From assembly GCA_037127255.1 (NCBI GenBank), contig JBANSL010000013.1, positions 28,739,688 to 28,803,687 on the forward strand: DNA of 64,000 nt, given 5' to 3'. Position numbers and translations under genes: made by a program. The notes under the pieces were generated by a model. It made no database searches. It worked only from the letters and a program-made list of their open reading frames with translations, and was not told the DNA's origin. Of the stretch, positions 22,192 through 32,623 are shown piece after piece. The stretch is from Persicaria tinctoria (lineage: Eukaryota > Streptophyta > Magnoliopsida > Caryophyllales > Polygonaceae). Positions within the stretch are counted from its first letter, which is position 1. The number at the start of each line of letters is the position of its first letter.

Positions 22192-24193
22192 TGTTGTGAG
22201 CTAAATCTGCCATATTTTACAGTAACTTTAATATCGTTTTCTGCATACTTTGCATACATTTGGGTTAGATAATACAGAATCTATGTAGTTTGTGTTTATT
22301 TTCCAAATTATGGAATCTACACCAGTTTCTGTTTAAATTCGCAGAATTCGAGACGTTTTACAAATATTCTAAGGCAGGTCAGAAAAGCTCGGAAAACAAC
22401 TACAGAAGTCCAGAATCCGAGAGTACAGAACCAGAAAAAACCGAGCTAAAGCCAGGGCTACTCTATGTCGAGTACACCTTACTCGATCTCGAGTAGAGAG
22501 CCCAGACAGACTTGGTCGACAAAGCCTGGTCGAGAAAGCTGAGCCGGACCAACCCGACTCCCGGAACACAACTCGATCTCGACAAGACCTAGTCGAGATC
22601 GACGACACCTCAGCGCCACACCCGGAGTCGATGAGAAAAGGAGCTGATCGAGAAGCCGAGGACGAAGACGCCGAGCACATCTCTACTCGATCTCGACAAG
22701 ACCTAGTCGAGATCGATGAGCCACCTAGCGCCTGTCCGAGCCCATGCCGAGGAGGAGTCCTCGACATCACCAGAGAGCCATCCTCGACCACAACCCTAGT
22801 CGATGTCGATGAGCCCTAGTCGAGGTCGACGACTCCCAGGAGCCCAGATCCGAGCCATGTCGAGCGGAGTCACCCGAGAAGTCCAGTCGACGACGAATCC
22901 TAGTCGACATCGACGGGCCCTTGTCGAAGTTGAGTAGACCAGTTTCTGGAAACGCATCGACGTGAGCAGTCCGAGTAGAGTTGGGATTCCTTGGGCACGA
23001 AGGAAGTCGAGAAGGCCGAGAATCTATCCAATCTATCAAGACACATCATGGAAGAGGAGATCTATCCACTTTAAGACATTTAGATATATTTAGATTTAAT
23101 TTCTTTATTTCTTTTATTTATCCTTAAGCATTTTAGATATAGTTTTAGATACAGATATAGATATTCTATCCTTGAGTAGCAAGGATTAGAAGGCTATAAA
23201 TAAAGCCCATGGGGCTCAGTTTTAGGAATTCAATTTCAGTGAGAGAGGTAGTTCCACAGAGACGGTTTAGGGAGTTGAGAGGTTTTAAGGTTTTGGCAGT
23301 TTACGAGAGTTGATTGCCGAGATTGTAAAGTCTTTGAATTTAGTTTAATGCAAGTTGTTATTTCTTTTCAATCAATGTCTGAGTTTGCGATGAGGCGTGA
23401 GTAGTCCACCCACTTCTAGGGTTGGGACGAGCCCGACGATAGCCATGCGTATTTGAGGTAAAGATCCAACCTTTATTATGTTTTGAGCATTTTCCTACTT
23501 GTTTATGTGTTTATTACCCATCTAATGGAGATCCATGTTAACAACTTGGATTGTAAACATAAAATCGGTAGAGACAATTAGGGTTTCTTGAAAGAGTTGT
23601 CTAATTGTTGGAAAAGGCGAAAACTTAGTCCTTTGATGCGATTTACATGATAATTTGTTTGGTTCTGCCTTATGCATGCTTGGTTATCGTTGTTGCAAAC
23701 CCCAATCTTGGAAGTCCTTTTTACATTGAGTTTAGTCGAAACCCTAAAGCCTTTGCATTTATTTTCTTTCATTTTTAATCTCTGTCCTACTCGAGATCGA
23801 ATAGCACTCGTCGATCTCGACTACTGATCTTCGACCCAAAGTCGTTGTAGCTTACTTTTGCAGGAACTCGACGAGGCAACCCAAAGTCGACAAGGACTGT
23901 ACTCGACATCGAGTAGACCCTCGTCGATATCGAGTAGCCTGCGACTGCTGCTGCGCTGTGTTCGACTGTGCCTGACCCCTGTCGACTAACCCTTAGTCGA
24001 GGTCGAGTACCACTGTTGTCGACTTCTGACCGTGATATTCCATTGCTGCCTAGGATCCGCTGACACGCTTCCTCGTGGATCGATCCTGACTTCCCACTGC
24101 TGCATCAGGAGGAGGTGTTGTAATTATTTGCGTGGGCAGAATCTGATTTGATTTATTTTGTTATATTTCACACTCGATATCCTCCTAATAACA
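22192..24193 (+). repeat. 3' LTR (2002 bp)
   Basis: Nearly identical to the 5' LTR. Visible differences include GCC to TCC near 22303 and an extra CCTGGTCGAGAAAGC-type insertion near 22525. Ends CTCCTAATAACA, then the target duplication ATATT. Confidence 0.9.
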
Positions 24194-24198
24194 ATATT

Positions 24199-24768
24199 AT
24201 TAAAAATTGTCCTATAATTGATCTGTTTCAATTATTTCATTGGTCTCCATCTTGGTCACTATGGAAAGAGTTGGAAAGGTGTCAAGAAGATCTACACTTC
24301 ATTTAATATTGACAAGTTGCATTGGGTTGCCCTTGAAATTGAGTTAGATTCAAAGATGATTCTTGTGTATGACTCCCAGTGTAGTTACTTCAAAGATGAA
24401 GTTCTAGTTCAGAAACTTGCTCATACGTGTAAAGTTCTTCCTATTCTTATGTAGAAGAGTGGCTTATTTCCTGATTTTGATGACTCTCCCTTTGACATGG
24501 ATAAAGTATTGGGTTTGAAACAAAATGATGATGGGTAACTCATGTTTTCCATTTTCTTGCTTTTTATTTACTATTTCATGCCATTATAGAAATTCATGAT
24601 TTTCTATTTGCCAATTTATGTAAGGGTAGATGTGGTATTTATACCATAAAACACATTGAGCATCTGGTTTTTTATGGTGACATGGATTTTGTAAATGATG
24701 ATTATGTTCAAGCCTATCGTGAGCGGATTGCAGTTGATCTATTCAACAAGCAGTGGACATTTGTTTAG
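24199..24768 (+). pseudogene. Ulp1-like cysteine protease (C48), catalytic part
   Basis: Continuation of the interrupted locus. The frame reads GLHLGHYGKSWKGVKKIYTS, then LHWVALEIEL (catalytic His codon at 24320-24322), then ILVYDSQ (catalytic Asp). A stop, TAG 24452-24454, interrupts the frame. An intron from 24535 to 24629 joins DDG to CGIYTIKHIEHL, restoring the conserved Cys (TGT 24631-24633) in its usual DxCG context; the protein ends at TAG 24766-24768 after ERIAVDLFNKQW. Ulp1 proteases remove SUMO from proteins in the nucleus; plant Mutator-like and other elements often carry such copies. Besides the insertion and the stop, a frame change near 24199-24218 shows decay. Confidence 0.75.
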
Positions 24769-25174
24769 TTCCTTACATAAGTTTGTGAAGTTTGTGTAGT
24801 TGGACTATATAGTTTTGAAATTCCTAACTATCTTTTGTTATCTACTTATTGGATATTTAGTTGATGTAACACTCATGGTGATACTTGGAAACACTTTTTA
24901 CCCTAGTGTCTTGTCTCTTGTAATGAATGGTCTTCTAGTAATTTCTATGTTCTTTTTAATCATTAATGTTTTATGGCTTTTATATGGTTTAAGTTTCTAT
25001 AATTTCAATTCAATTACAAGGTTTGATTATTTCTGGTTACAACTTCAATGTTTTTGATTTGATGTCATTACTGGTGACATTGTTTTTCTTATGCTAGTGT
25101 TTCTATTTGGTGACAGAAGTGTTGTCATTATTTTTAAAACTTTTTGATGCCATGTAGTTAACATCACGAGTTCT
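24769..25174. other. AT-rich DNA after the Ulp1 pseudogene
   Basis: Contains an 85-residue hydrophobic ORF (24800-25057) that looks like chance in T-rich DNA. 'GGTGACA' words begin here and continue into the next repeat tract. No gene recognised. Confidence 0.4.
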
Positions 25175-25975
25175 TTTTCTTAGCATTAGCCCATCGAGGG
25201 TTTGTGCTTCTCATGTCCTAGGGTTTTCCTTTTGGTCAAAGTAGTGGTGACCTTGGTATGTGAACTTTGTGATGACATACATTTATCACCACACTTTTTT
25301 TTTTCTTAACATTAGCCCCGTTAGGGTTTTTCCTCCCCTTGCCATAGGGTTTTTCTTTGGTTACATCCTTCGTGACATTACTTTAATTGTGGTGACACCA
25401 TTGATGAAACCGCTTTTTTTTTATTATGGTGACACCACTTATAACTCTTAGCCATTCGTATCTTAAGAGAGAACTATACACCATATATATTTTTGCTTAG
25501 TATTACCCCCTTCAGGGTTTGTGCTTCCATTATCCTAGGGGTTTCCTTTTGATGACAACATTCATCTCTTCAGGAAGTACTATACTTAACATTTTAGGGT
25601 TTAGGGCTAAACCCTAAATACTCAACCCTAAACCCTAAACCACACTGTACACTGCATTTTCTTTTAGTTACAAGTGGTTACGCTATTATTTTTGAACTTT
25701 TTAATGACATAGACTTTACACCACACGTTTTTTTTTGCTTAGCTATAGTCCCTTTAGGGTTTCAATTATGGTTACAACCTTTATGACACCGTTTTAATTG
25801 TGGTGACACCATTGATGAAACTGTTTTTTTTTAATTGTTGGGATACCACTAATACCTCTTAGCCATTCATATCTTAGAGGAGAACTGTACACCGTATATA
25901 TTTTGACTTAGTATTAGCCCCTTTAGGGTTTGTGCTTCCCTTATCATAGGGTTTTTCTTTAGGTGATAACATTCA
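25175..25975. repeat. Irregular tandem repeats with AGGGTTT words
   Basis: Five diverged copies of a block beginning CTTAG.ATTAGCCC..T.AGGGTTT occur near 25180, 25303, 25496, 25737 and 25907. They are separated by variable DNA with 'TGGTGACACCA.TGATGA' words. Spacing is uneven (about 120-240 bp). Confidence 0.6.
25593..25641. repeat. Inverted telomere-like motifs
   Basis: TTTAGGGTTTAGGG is followed at once by CTAAACCCTAAA and then CCCTAAACCCTAAACC, so plant telomere units (TTTAGGG) meet in opposite orientation within 50 bp. Confidence 0.7.
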
Positions 25976-26112
25976 TCTCTTAATAAAGTACTATACCACA
26001 TTTTCTTTTGCTAACAATAGTGGTGACACTATTATTGTTTTGATTGTGGTGTTACCCTTTGACATATTTTAATTGTGGTGACACCATTGATGACACTGCT
26101 TTTATTGTGGTG

Positions 26113-27398
26113 TGATAATGCATATTTCATATATGCATTATATGTATTTCTTATTGCATTTAGATAGGATTTTTTCATATGTTTGAGTCTAGTTTCGTAT
26201 ATTGCTTGTGAAGTATTCGAGTTCGGAATCTACACCTTTTTAATGTTTATTTTTCAGAGTTACATTATGACCTTGGATGAGATTTTAGAAGAGCTTAAGA
26301 GACATGTTTTGGAGCATATGGAGGCTGAGGAAGATGCTAGATAAGAGCAAAAAAGCACAACATTGTAGAGAATCGAGGAAAAAGAGGGACTCCCGTCACC
26401 GCCGCCTCTTGTACGACGCTCGCCGTGGGCCGATTTTCAGCGATTCCGGATCCGAAGATTCTATTTCCTATTATTTTACTATTATAATTCTAGGGTTTTG
26501 CCGACTCTTTATGAGTGATTATTAGGTTATTTCCATTAGTTTGAGAGAGTGGCTATTGTGTGTGAGACTATGAACACAATTAGAGAGAGAGAGAGATTTG
26601 GCCTATGAGTTGCTAAAGTCATAGTTTCGCATGTGATTCGAAGACATGGTTGCTTAGATTGTAAGGAATTATTTTGTTTAGTTATACCTATTCCTATTTA
26701 TCATCTTGTTCTTATTAATTATATTTGTGTTCATTTTCTATGATTGATCACCATGTTAGGAATTACATCATAGCTATGAATTCGTTGTTGTGTTCTTGAT
26801 AGCAAACGAAGGTATTGAAGTAGTGATATTTCTTTGTCTTTGTAGTGGATGATTTCAATTGATCTATGTTAGGGATATGTCGATTAGCGTTGATTTAGGG
26901 TTGTTCCGGTTTGTCTTAATTGCATTGAATCAATATGCCAACTGGTCTAATTACTTGAGTTCTTAATGCTATTCTTTAGTGATATTGAGTAAGGTGATTG
27001 TATTCCTGCGGATCTCTCAACTTTAGTCAAGTAGACATATGTTTATGAGTAATTGATAGATCTATCCTAGAACCTTGAATCTCAACCAATGTCAGAGAAT
27101 TACAAGTGAAATATTTTCTCTACCTTATTATAAATTTACTTTGCAATCATAAAGTTGGTTACTTTACATCTTGGTTATTTGTGATAAATCTTTGTTTGGT
27201 CATAAGATTTCTTGTTAAGAGTTATTGAATAGTAAATCGGTTCTCCCTGTGGGTTCGATACCAGACTTAATTGCTATACTAGTAGTTATTTGGTTTATGA
27301 AGTGATTGATTTGCTAATATATTGGTTTTGTGCTTGAGTTTGGATTTTATTACTATTTGGTAAAGGGCGAAAGTTCCAACGGCGTTCGTCCCGCATCA
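26113..27398 (+). repeat. 5' LTR of Athila-type element (about 1286 bp)
   Basis: Starts TGATAATGCATATTTC and ends CCCGCATCA shortly before a tRNA-Asp-type primer site. It includes a short GA tract (26583-26600) and the GATTCGAAGACATGGTTG word shared with the LTR fragment at 7.8-8.9 kb. The matching 3' LTR is not present downstream. Confidence 0.7.
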
Positions 27399-27404
27399 AC
27401 TTCT

Positions 27405-27422
27405 TGGCGCCATTGTCGGGGA
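27405..27422 (+). other. Primer binding site (tRNA-Asp type)
   Basis: TGGCGCCATTGTCGGGGA, two changes from the copy at 19479. It is six bases after the LTR end. Confidence 0.75.
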
Positions 27423-27514
27423 GAAGAAATGAGTTTGCTTTTTTTTATCTCTTTCATTAATTCTTTCTTTTTGTTTTTATTTTCATTCTTTTCTTTGAGT
27501 CTTTGTGTCCTTTT

Positions 27515-30500
27515 ATGGTTCAAACTAGATCTTCTAATTCATTGCCTTTGTCTTTTGATTCTGAGATTGAACTATCTCTTAGGTTGAAAGGGAGGCTCGA
27601 GTTTGACATAAATAAGGAGACGGGAGGTGAAATTGTTAATCCGCCAAGAAGGACCCTGAGAAACCTAAAGAAACCTAATTTGAGTGCTCAACCACTTGCA
27701 ATTAGACTTCCTGATCTTCCCGAGGGTTCAAGATTTGAGTATAAGTCAAATTGGTCTACTATTTTACCCTACTTTCATGGATGGCCTGGGAAGAAACCAA
27801 ACAAGCACCTTGCTACCTTTGTGAGTGTGAGTGATAGACTTAGATCCCAAGGCCTTACCAATGACCAATTGATGTTGAGAGTGTTCCCCTTTACTTTGAA
27901 AGATTTTACAAGTGATTGGCTTTATTACCAACCCCCAGAAAACATTAATACTTGGGTTGAATTGAAGAAAGCTTTCCTGCGAAAGTACTTTCATGCGACT
28001 CGCCTCAACAAACTAAAGAAGGAGCTATCCGGTATTGAGCAATCACCTATGGAGGGTCTTTATGAGTATGTTTAGCGGTTCAAGAAGCTTAAGGGTAGTT
28101 GTCCACATCATGGTATACCCGAGGATGATCTAGGACTATATCTTTATGAAGGTTTTCTTGACACCGATAGGAGTTTCATCAATGCTACTAGTGGAGGAGA
28201 TATTTTAGATAAGACACCTCAAGAAGACATGTAAATTTTTGAAGGGTTGGCTAAAGCATCGCAACAATATGGGAGACACCAAGGAGTTAAAGGAGTTCAT
28301 AAGTTGGATAATTCTAGAGATGTTCACAAGGATGATCTGGATAGGGTTACGGAGATAGTGAACAGGATGGCTATACAAATGAATCAATCTCAGCAGCCTA
28401 GACCTTGTGGTGTTTGTGGAGATCCAACTCATCTGAATGATAAGTGTCCTTTGATTCAAGAAGATGTCGATGATTGGAATACTATGGATTATGGAACTCG
28501 CCGTAACTTTGGTAACAGTGGTTACAATCAGGGCTACAATGCGAACTGTCAAAGTGGATTCAATGACAGAGGTCAACAACAACAAGTTCCTTATCAAATA
28601 GGACAATTTGAGAATCGTTAGGGAAACACTCAACAAGAGGATAGAGATAAGACATTGAGATTGTTATTGGATAAGATGAGTGTTCAAGAGAAGTCGTTGA
28701 GTCAAATGGCTAAGGAGATTGGAGAATTGAAAGTGAAAGATTCGGAGAAGTTGCCATCACAAGTGGTAGTGAATCCGAAAGAGAATGTGAGCGCCATGAT
28801 CCTTAGATGAGGTAAACAAATGAATGTGCCCATTAGGAATATTTAAGAGAGGCCTAAGGAGGTGATTGAGGTGGGAAAAGAAGATGAAAAAGAGATGGAG
28901 ATACACTGTAATGACGGCGCCCGCCGCCCCTCACCACGGCGCCTGCCGCCCCCTTTAGTGACGGAATTGGTTTTTGCCGTTGTTGAATCCCCAAGGAAAT
29001 CTTCCAAGGAGTGGTCTTATTAGGTTTCAAGACCTGCACCACCCTTTTCTCATGCATTAAGATCTGATCGTAAGTGGGAAGATGAACAAATTCTTTATGA
29101 CACATTTGCTCATTGTGAGGTAAATATTCCACTTTTCAATTTGATTAAAACTGTGCCTCGCTATGTGAAGTTTTTAAAAGAACTGTGCACGATGAAACGC
29201 ACGCTAAGGATGTAAAAGAAAGTAAAGGTAAGTTTAAGTGAAAATGTTTCTGCTTTACTTCAGAAAAGATTACCTGAAAAGTGCAGAGATCCTGGTATAT
29301 TTACTATCCCATGTGCAATAGGTAATGCTAGCTTCACCAAAGCTATGTTAGACATAGATGCTTCATTCAATGTGATATCTTATAATTTGTACATGTTTTT
29401 GGGTCTCAGTGCATTATCTGAAACTAGGGCTGGAAATTACCCGCAGTAACCGCTTCACCCGCCCCACCCGCATAAATTTTGCGTGCGAAAATCCGCAAAA
29501 AAATGGGCGACGGATGGAGCGGGTGCGGGTAAAGTGGGTGATGGATGGATAATGGGTGAAGATTTTTCACCCATCACCCGCCCCAATAATCCACCCATTA
29601 ACCCTCCCCATTCACTCACCCCGCATACCCGCGTAAAACCCTAGAAGTTTATCTATAGATGTGTGTGATTTTACTATTTTACCCTTTCTAACTGAAAATG
29701 TATGTTATTTTTCTCTAATTATAGTTGTCTATATTTTTTTTACATGTTTAATAGAGAACATATAATTTTATTTGTTCATGTCCATGCTAGGATTGATACT
29801 GTGGTGGATTATTGAAAAGGAAAAACATGCGATTCTGTTACTATCAACTCTTCAAGTTCCATTCTCATCTATTTAAGTTTCATTTTGTCATTTTAAGTAA
29901 CACGTTATTGTGATGTATGAGTGTATAACATGTATTTGAATTCCACGGACTTATATTCAAAGTTACTAAAAAAATCATGACTACACCCATTGGGTACCCG
30001 CTCCACCAGCATCACCCGTGTAGGGCGGGTGAAGGGGAAGGAGTTTGCGGATGATGGGTGGAGCGGGTGAGATTATTTACCCGCGGAGCGGGTGATGGAG
30101 TGTCTTCATCCACCCATAACCCTCCCCATTTCCACCCCTAGCTGAAACTGGTGTCACTATACAACTCGCTGACCGTTCTAGTATTAAGCCTAGAGGAGTT
30201 GTTGAGGATGTTCTAGTAAAGGTAAATGATTTGATATTTCCAGCTAATTTATTTATTCTAGATATGAAACAAGGTACGCCTGAAACTCCAATTACCTTGG
30301 GAAGGTCATTTTTGTGTACGGCTAAGACTAAGATTGATTGTGTTGAAGGTTCTCTAACTATGGAATTTGATGGTAGAAAGATTGAGTTTTCTATATTTGA
30401 GCCTATTGTTTCTTCTACTAATGATTCTGTAGATGTTCTCGACTCTAATTAAAGTGATCATAGGAATGAATTAAATAGTTTCTTAATTGCTTCTATTGAA

Positions 30501-30815
30501 AATGAATCTTTGCATATTGAGTCTTCTAACGAAGAAAAAGTTGATTTAGGGAAAGATGACATTGAAAGGACAATTGAGGATTTGTTTAAGTTACATGAAA
30601 ATGTGTCTAATTCAAATGATTCTATTGCTATTCCCTATGAGAAATCGATTCCTAACAATGTTGAGGTTTTTGCAATTTCAAGGCAACCTCCACGATTAAC
30701 TCATTTCAATAAAAAATTGATTGGTGTAATTGATGGATACATTGGAGAAATTCCTAAAGTTCCCCCTCTTTTCTTGAAAAGGACAAGTGTGGAGGATCTT
30801 GACGGGATAACTTGA
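27515..30815 (+). pseudogene. Athila-type Gag-protease, many stops
   Basis: ATG 27515 starts MVQTRSSNSLPLSFDSEIEL. A Gag core follows (LPYFHGWPGKKPNKHLATF, FTSDWLYYQPPENINTWVEL), then a zinc knuckle CGVCGDPTHLNDKC near 28405-28446 (C-x2-C-x4-H-x4-C), then a retropepsin-like stretch AMLDIDASFNVISYNLYMFL near 29350, whose active site reads D-I-D-A-S rather than the usual D-[LT]-G-[AS]. Eight in-frame stops lie at 28073, 28232, 28619, 28808, 28844, 29021, 29213 and 30450. I see no frameshift: the frame resumes correctly after the 716-bp insert plus 8-bp duplication. The tail is followed by TTGGGAGGCAACCCAAGG, common after Athila gag-pol. Reverse transcriptase and integrase are absent. Gag would form the particle and the protease would process it. 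Confidence 0.85.
29426..30141. mobile_element. hAT-type MITE (716 bp) inside the protease
   Basis: CTGAAACT precedes it (29418-29425) and follows it (30142-30149), an 8-bp duplication typical of hAT elements. Ends: AGGGCTGGAAATTACCCGC on the left and, inward from the right, CTAGGGGTGGAAATGGGGAGG-type sequence. Subterminal regions are rich in CCACCCGC and its complement, giving a foldback structure. No transposase ORF. Confidence 0.8.
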
Positions 30816-31534
30816 TCAAGAAATGCACCAGGTCGAGCCAAAGACGTGAAACGAAGGTGCATCTTGGGAGGCAACCCAAGGTAGTTTAGGTAATATCATT
30901 TCATTTTCACAGTTTGTACATTTTTCAATTCAATAAAGTAGGATGGATCGTTTCGCTGAATAATGGAGTGATGGTAAGTTAGAACATTTGTTGGAGTTGA
31001 ATTTTTCTTTATTTGAATACGGAATATCGCTCTTAGCACCATGGAGCCTGCCGCTCCTTACACGACTCCCGTCGCCGGTCTTGTTCACATACGCGTACGG
31101 ATCTTTGATGCCCCCCTTTCCAACTCACCATATATTTCCATTCCTTATTGTTGATCAATCAAAGCTTTTTCTCCAAGAAGCCTATAAAACACCTTAGAGC
31201 CTACTAGAATCCACTCCAAAAACCTAAAGCCTTGTGTTTCAATTGAGTTCTTGCCCAACAAAATACTTTCCACCACTACCCTACATCCATCAAACTCAAT
31301 CTTTTCCCATTCCATTCTCCTACCTATCACCTAAGAAGGCTATTGAAACCAAGTTGGTCGTCAAGTTTCAAGTTTGGAGAGTTTGGACGTCGGTCGCTCA
31401 ACGTCTTCGCTCGAATTTGTGTTCTGTGATACATGGCGCTCGCCGCCCCTTACACGGCGCCCGTTGTCACTGCAGAAATGTCATTTTTGGTTATATTTGT
31501 GGTATCTTTTGATTTTCCTCTTGAGTTCAGCATC
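30816..31534 (+). other. Spacer between Gag-protease and ORF-1
   Basis: No domain-bearing ORF. Short GC-rich modules (near 31045 and 31436: GGCG..CGCCGCCCCTTACAC) resemble two others at 26395 and 28915 within the same element. The polymerase genes expected here in a full Athila are missing. Confidence 0.5.
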
Positions 31535-32623
31535 ATGTCTTCGGTTCCTACTATGAAAATGCCTGGTCTTTTGTCATGGGAAGAGAAAGAGCGCTAGCTT
31601 AAGCTTGAAAAGAGGGAGTATCTTTCCACACTGTTATTTCATCCCCCAATGTTGAAGCGTTTGGGACTGTTTGAGGAGGTCTCTCGACTCCTTGAGAGAG
31701 GAGGTTTGGGCGATTTCATGGATTTGACTGATTTTACGTATTCGGCATTGGTGAGAGAGTTCTTAGCTACCGTGGATTATCGTTCCGATGAGGAGATTCA
31801 TTTCCAGTTGAGGAATCAGAAGTTTGTGGTGACTGAGTATCTCATTGCACAAGCTTTTGGTGTTACAAAGACGCCTGCTGACGCCTATGTGTATGAGATG
31901 GCTGCTTCACATCCTTATGACATTTGGAAGGAGGCTACAGAACAATTCTTTGAGTCGAGACAACGCCACTACGAGTCCATGATTACTTATCCTGTGTTGA
32001 GGTTGTGCTATTTGGTGCTTTGTAGTTCTCTCTTGGATGTGGATAATTCTTCCGTGGTTACTATGAGAGCCTGGAGCTATATTCATTGCTTGATCCCTGA
32101 GGCTGTGCATATTCCTGACTGGGTTCAGCTATTTTTTGGGAGCTGTATGGAGGTGACTAGAGCTACTCACGTGAGGCCTGAACGTCTTATTGTTTTTGGA
32201 GGTATGGTATCGTTGATTGCTCGCCGAGTGGGTGTGTGTCTTCATGATTTACACTCTTTTGGTGGTGAAAAGGTTTACAATATTTCCAACCTGAATTGGT
32301 GGGGCATTGCTGAGTATATCCAACGTCCGGACGGAACATGGTGTTTCAAATGGATGGCAGGAGAGACTTCTGAGTATCGCCTTTATCTGCCTGCAGAGTT
32401 ACCATATTGTTATAGGATATCTAATTATCATATCCGTCATAACAGATTTCCCTTGGACCTAAATGAAAATAGTTTTGAGAGCCGATGGCATGAAGTTGTT
32501 GATGAGGCATCTGAGGATGAGCCTGTTGAGAATGAAGAAGAAGAGATAGTAGAGAAAAAAGAAGTTTTTGTGGATGACGTTGATACTGTCTATGCTACTT
32601 TGGATGATCTTGACTTTGGATGA
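31535..32623 (+). pseudogene. Athila ORF-1-type protein
   Basis: From ATG 31535 (MSSVPTMKMPGLLSWEEKER) a stop, TAG 31595-31597, interrupts at residue 21. From 31649 the frame is open for 324 residues. Conserved blocks shared with the minus-strand copy at 15799-16919 are TYSALVREFLATVDYRSDEE, the YPVLRLCYLVLC block, IPDWVQLFFGSCMEV and RLIVFGGMVSLIARRVGV. The C-terminal 40 residues are acidic (EDEPVENEEEE). This fits the ATHILA ORF-1 family, a protein of unknown role encoded downstream of gag-pol. It could still be translated from the internal ATG. Confidence 0.75.

Larger units (their letters stand above)
17488..24193 (+). mobile_element. Complete non-autonomous LTR retrotransposon, 6.7 kb
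   Basis: LTRs at 17488-19475 and 22192-24193 start TGTTGTGAGC and end AACA. A perfect 5-bp target duplication ATATT flanks it (17483-17487 and 24194-24198). The primer site matches tRNA-Asp, as in Athila/Tat Ty3 elements. The 2.7-kb interior has one ORF of 277 residues and no protease, reverse transcriptase, RNase H or integrase. It must therefore be mobilised by proteins from another element. The LTRs differ at scattered bases and by one insertion of about 15 bp, so the insertion is fairly recent compared with its neighbours. Confidence 0.9.

Noticed and set aside
24800..25057. 85-residue hydrophobic ORF
   Set aside because: T-rich DNA downstream of a pseudogene; no start context, homology or neighbours to support it.
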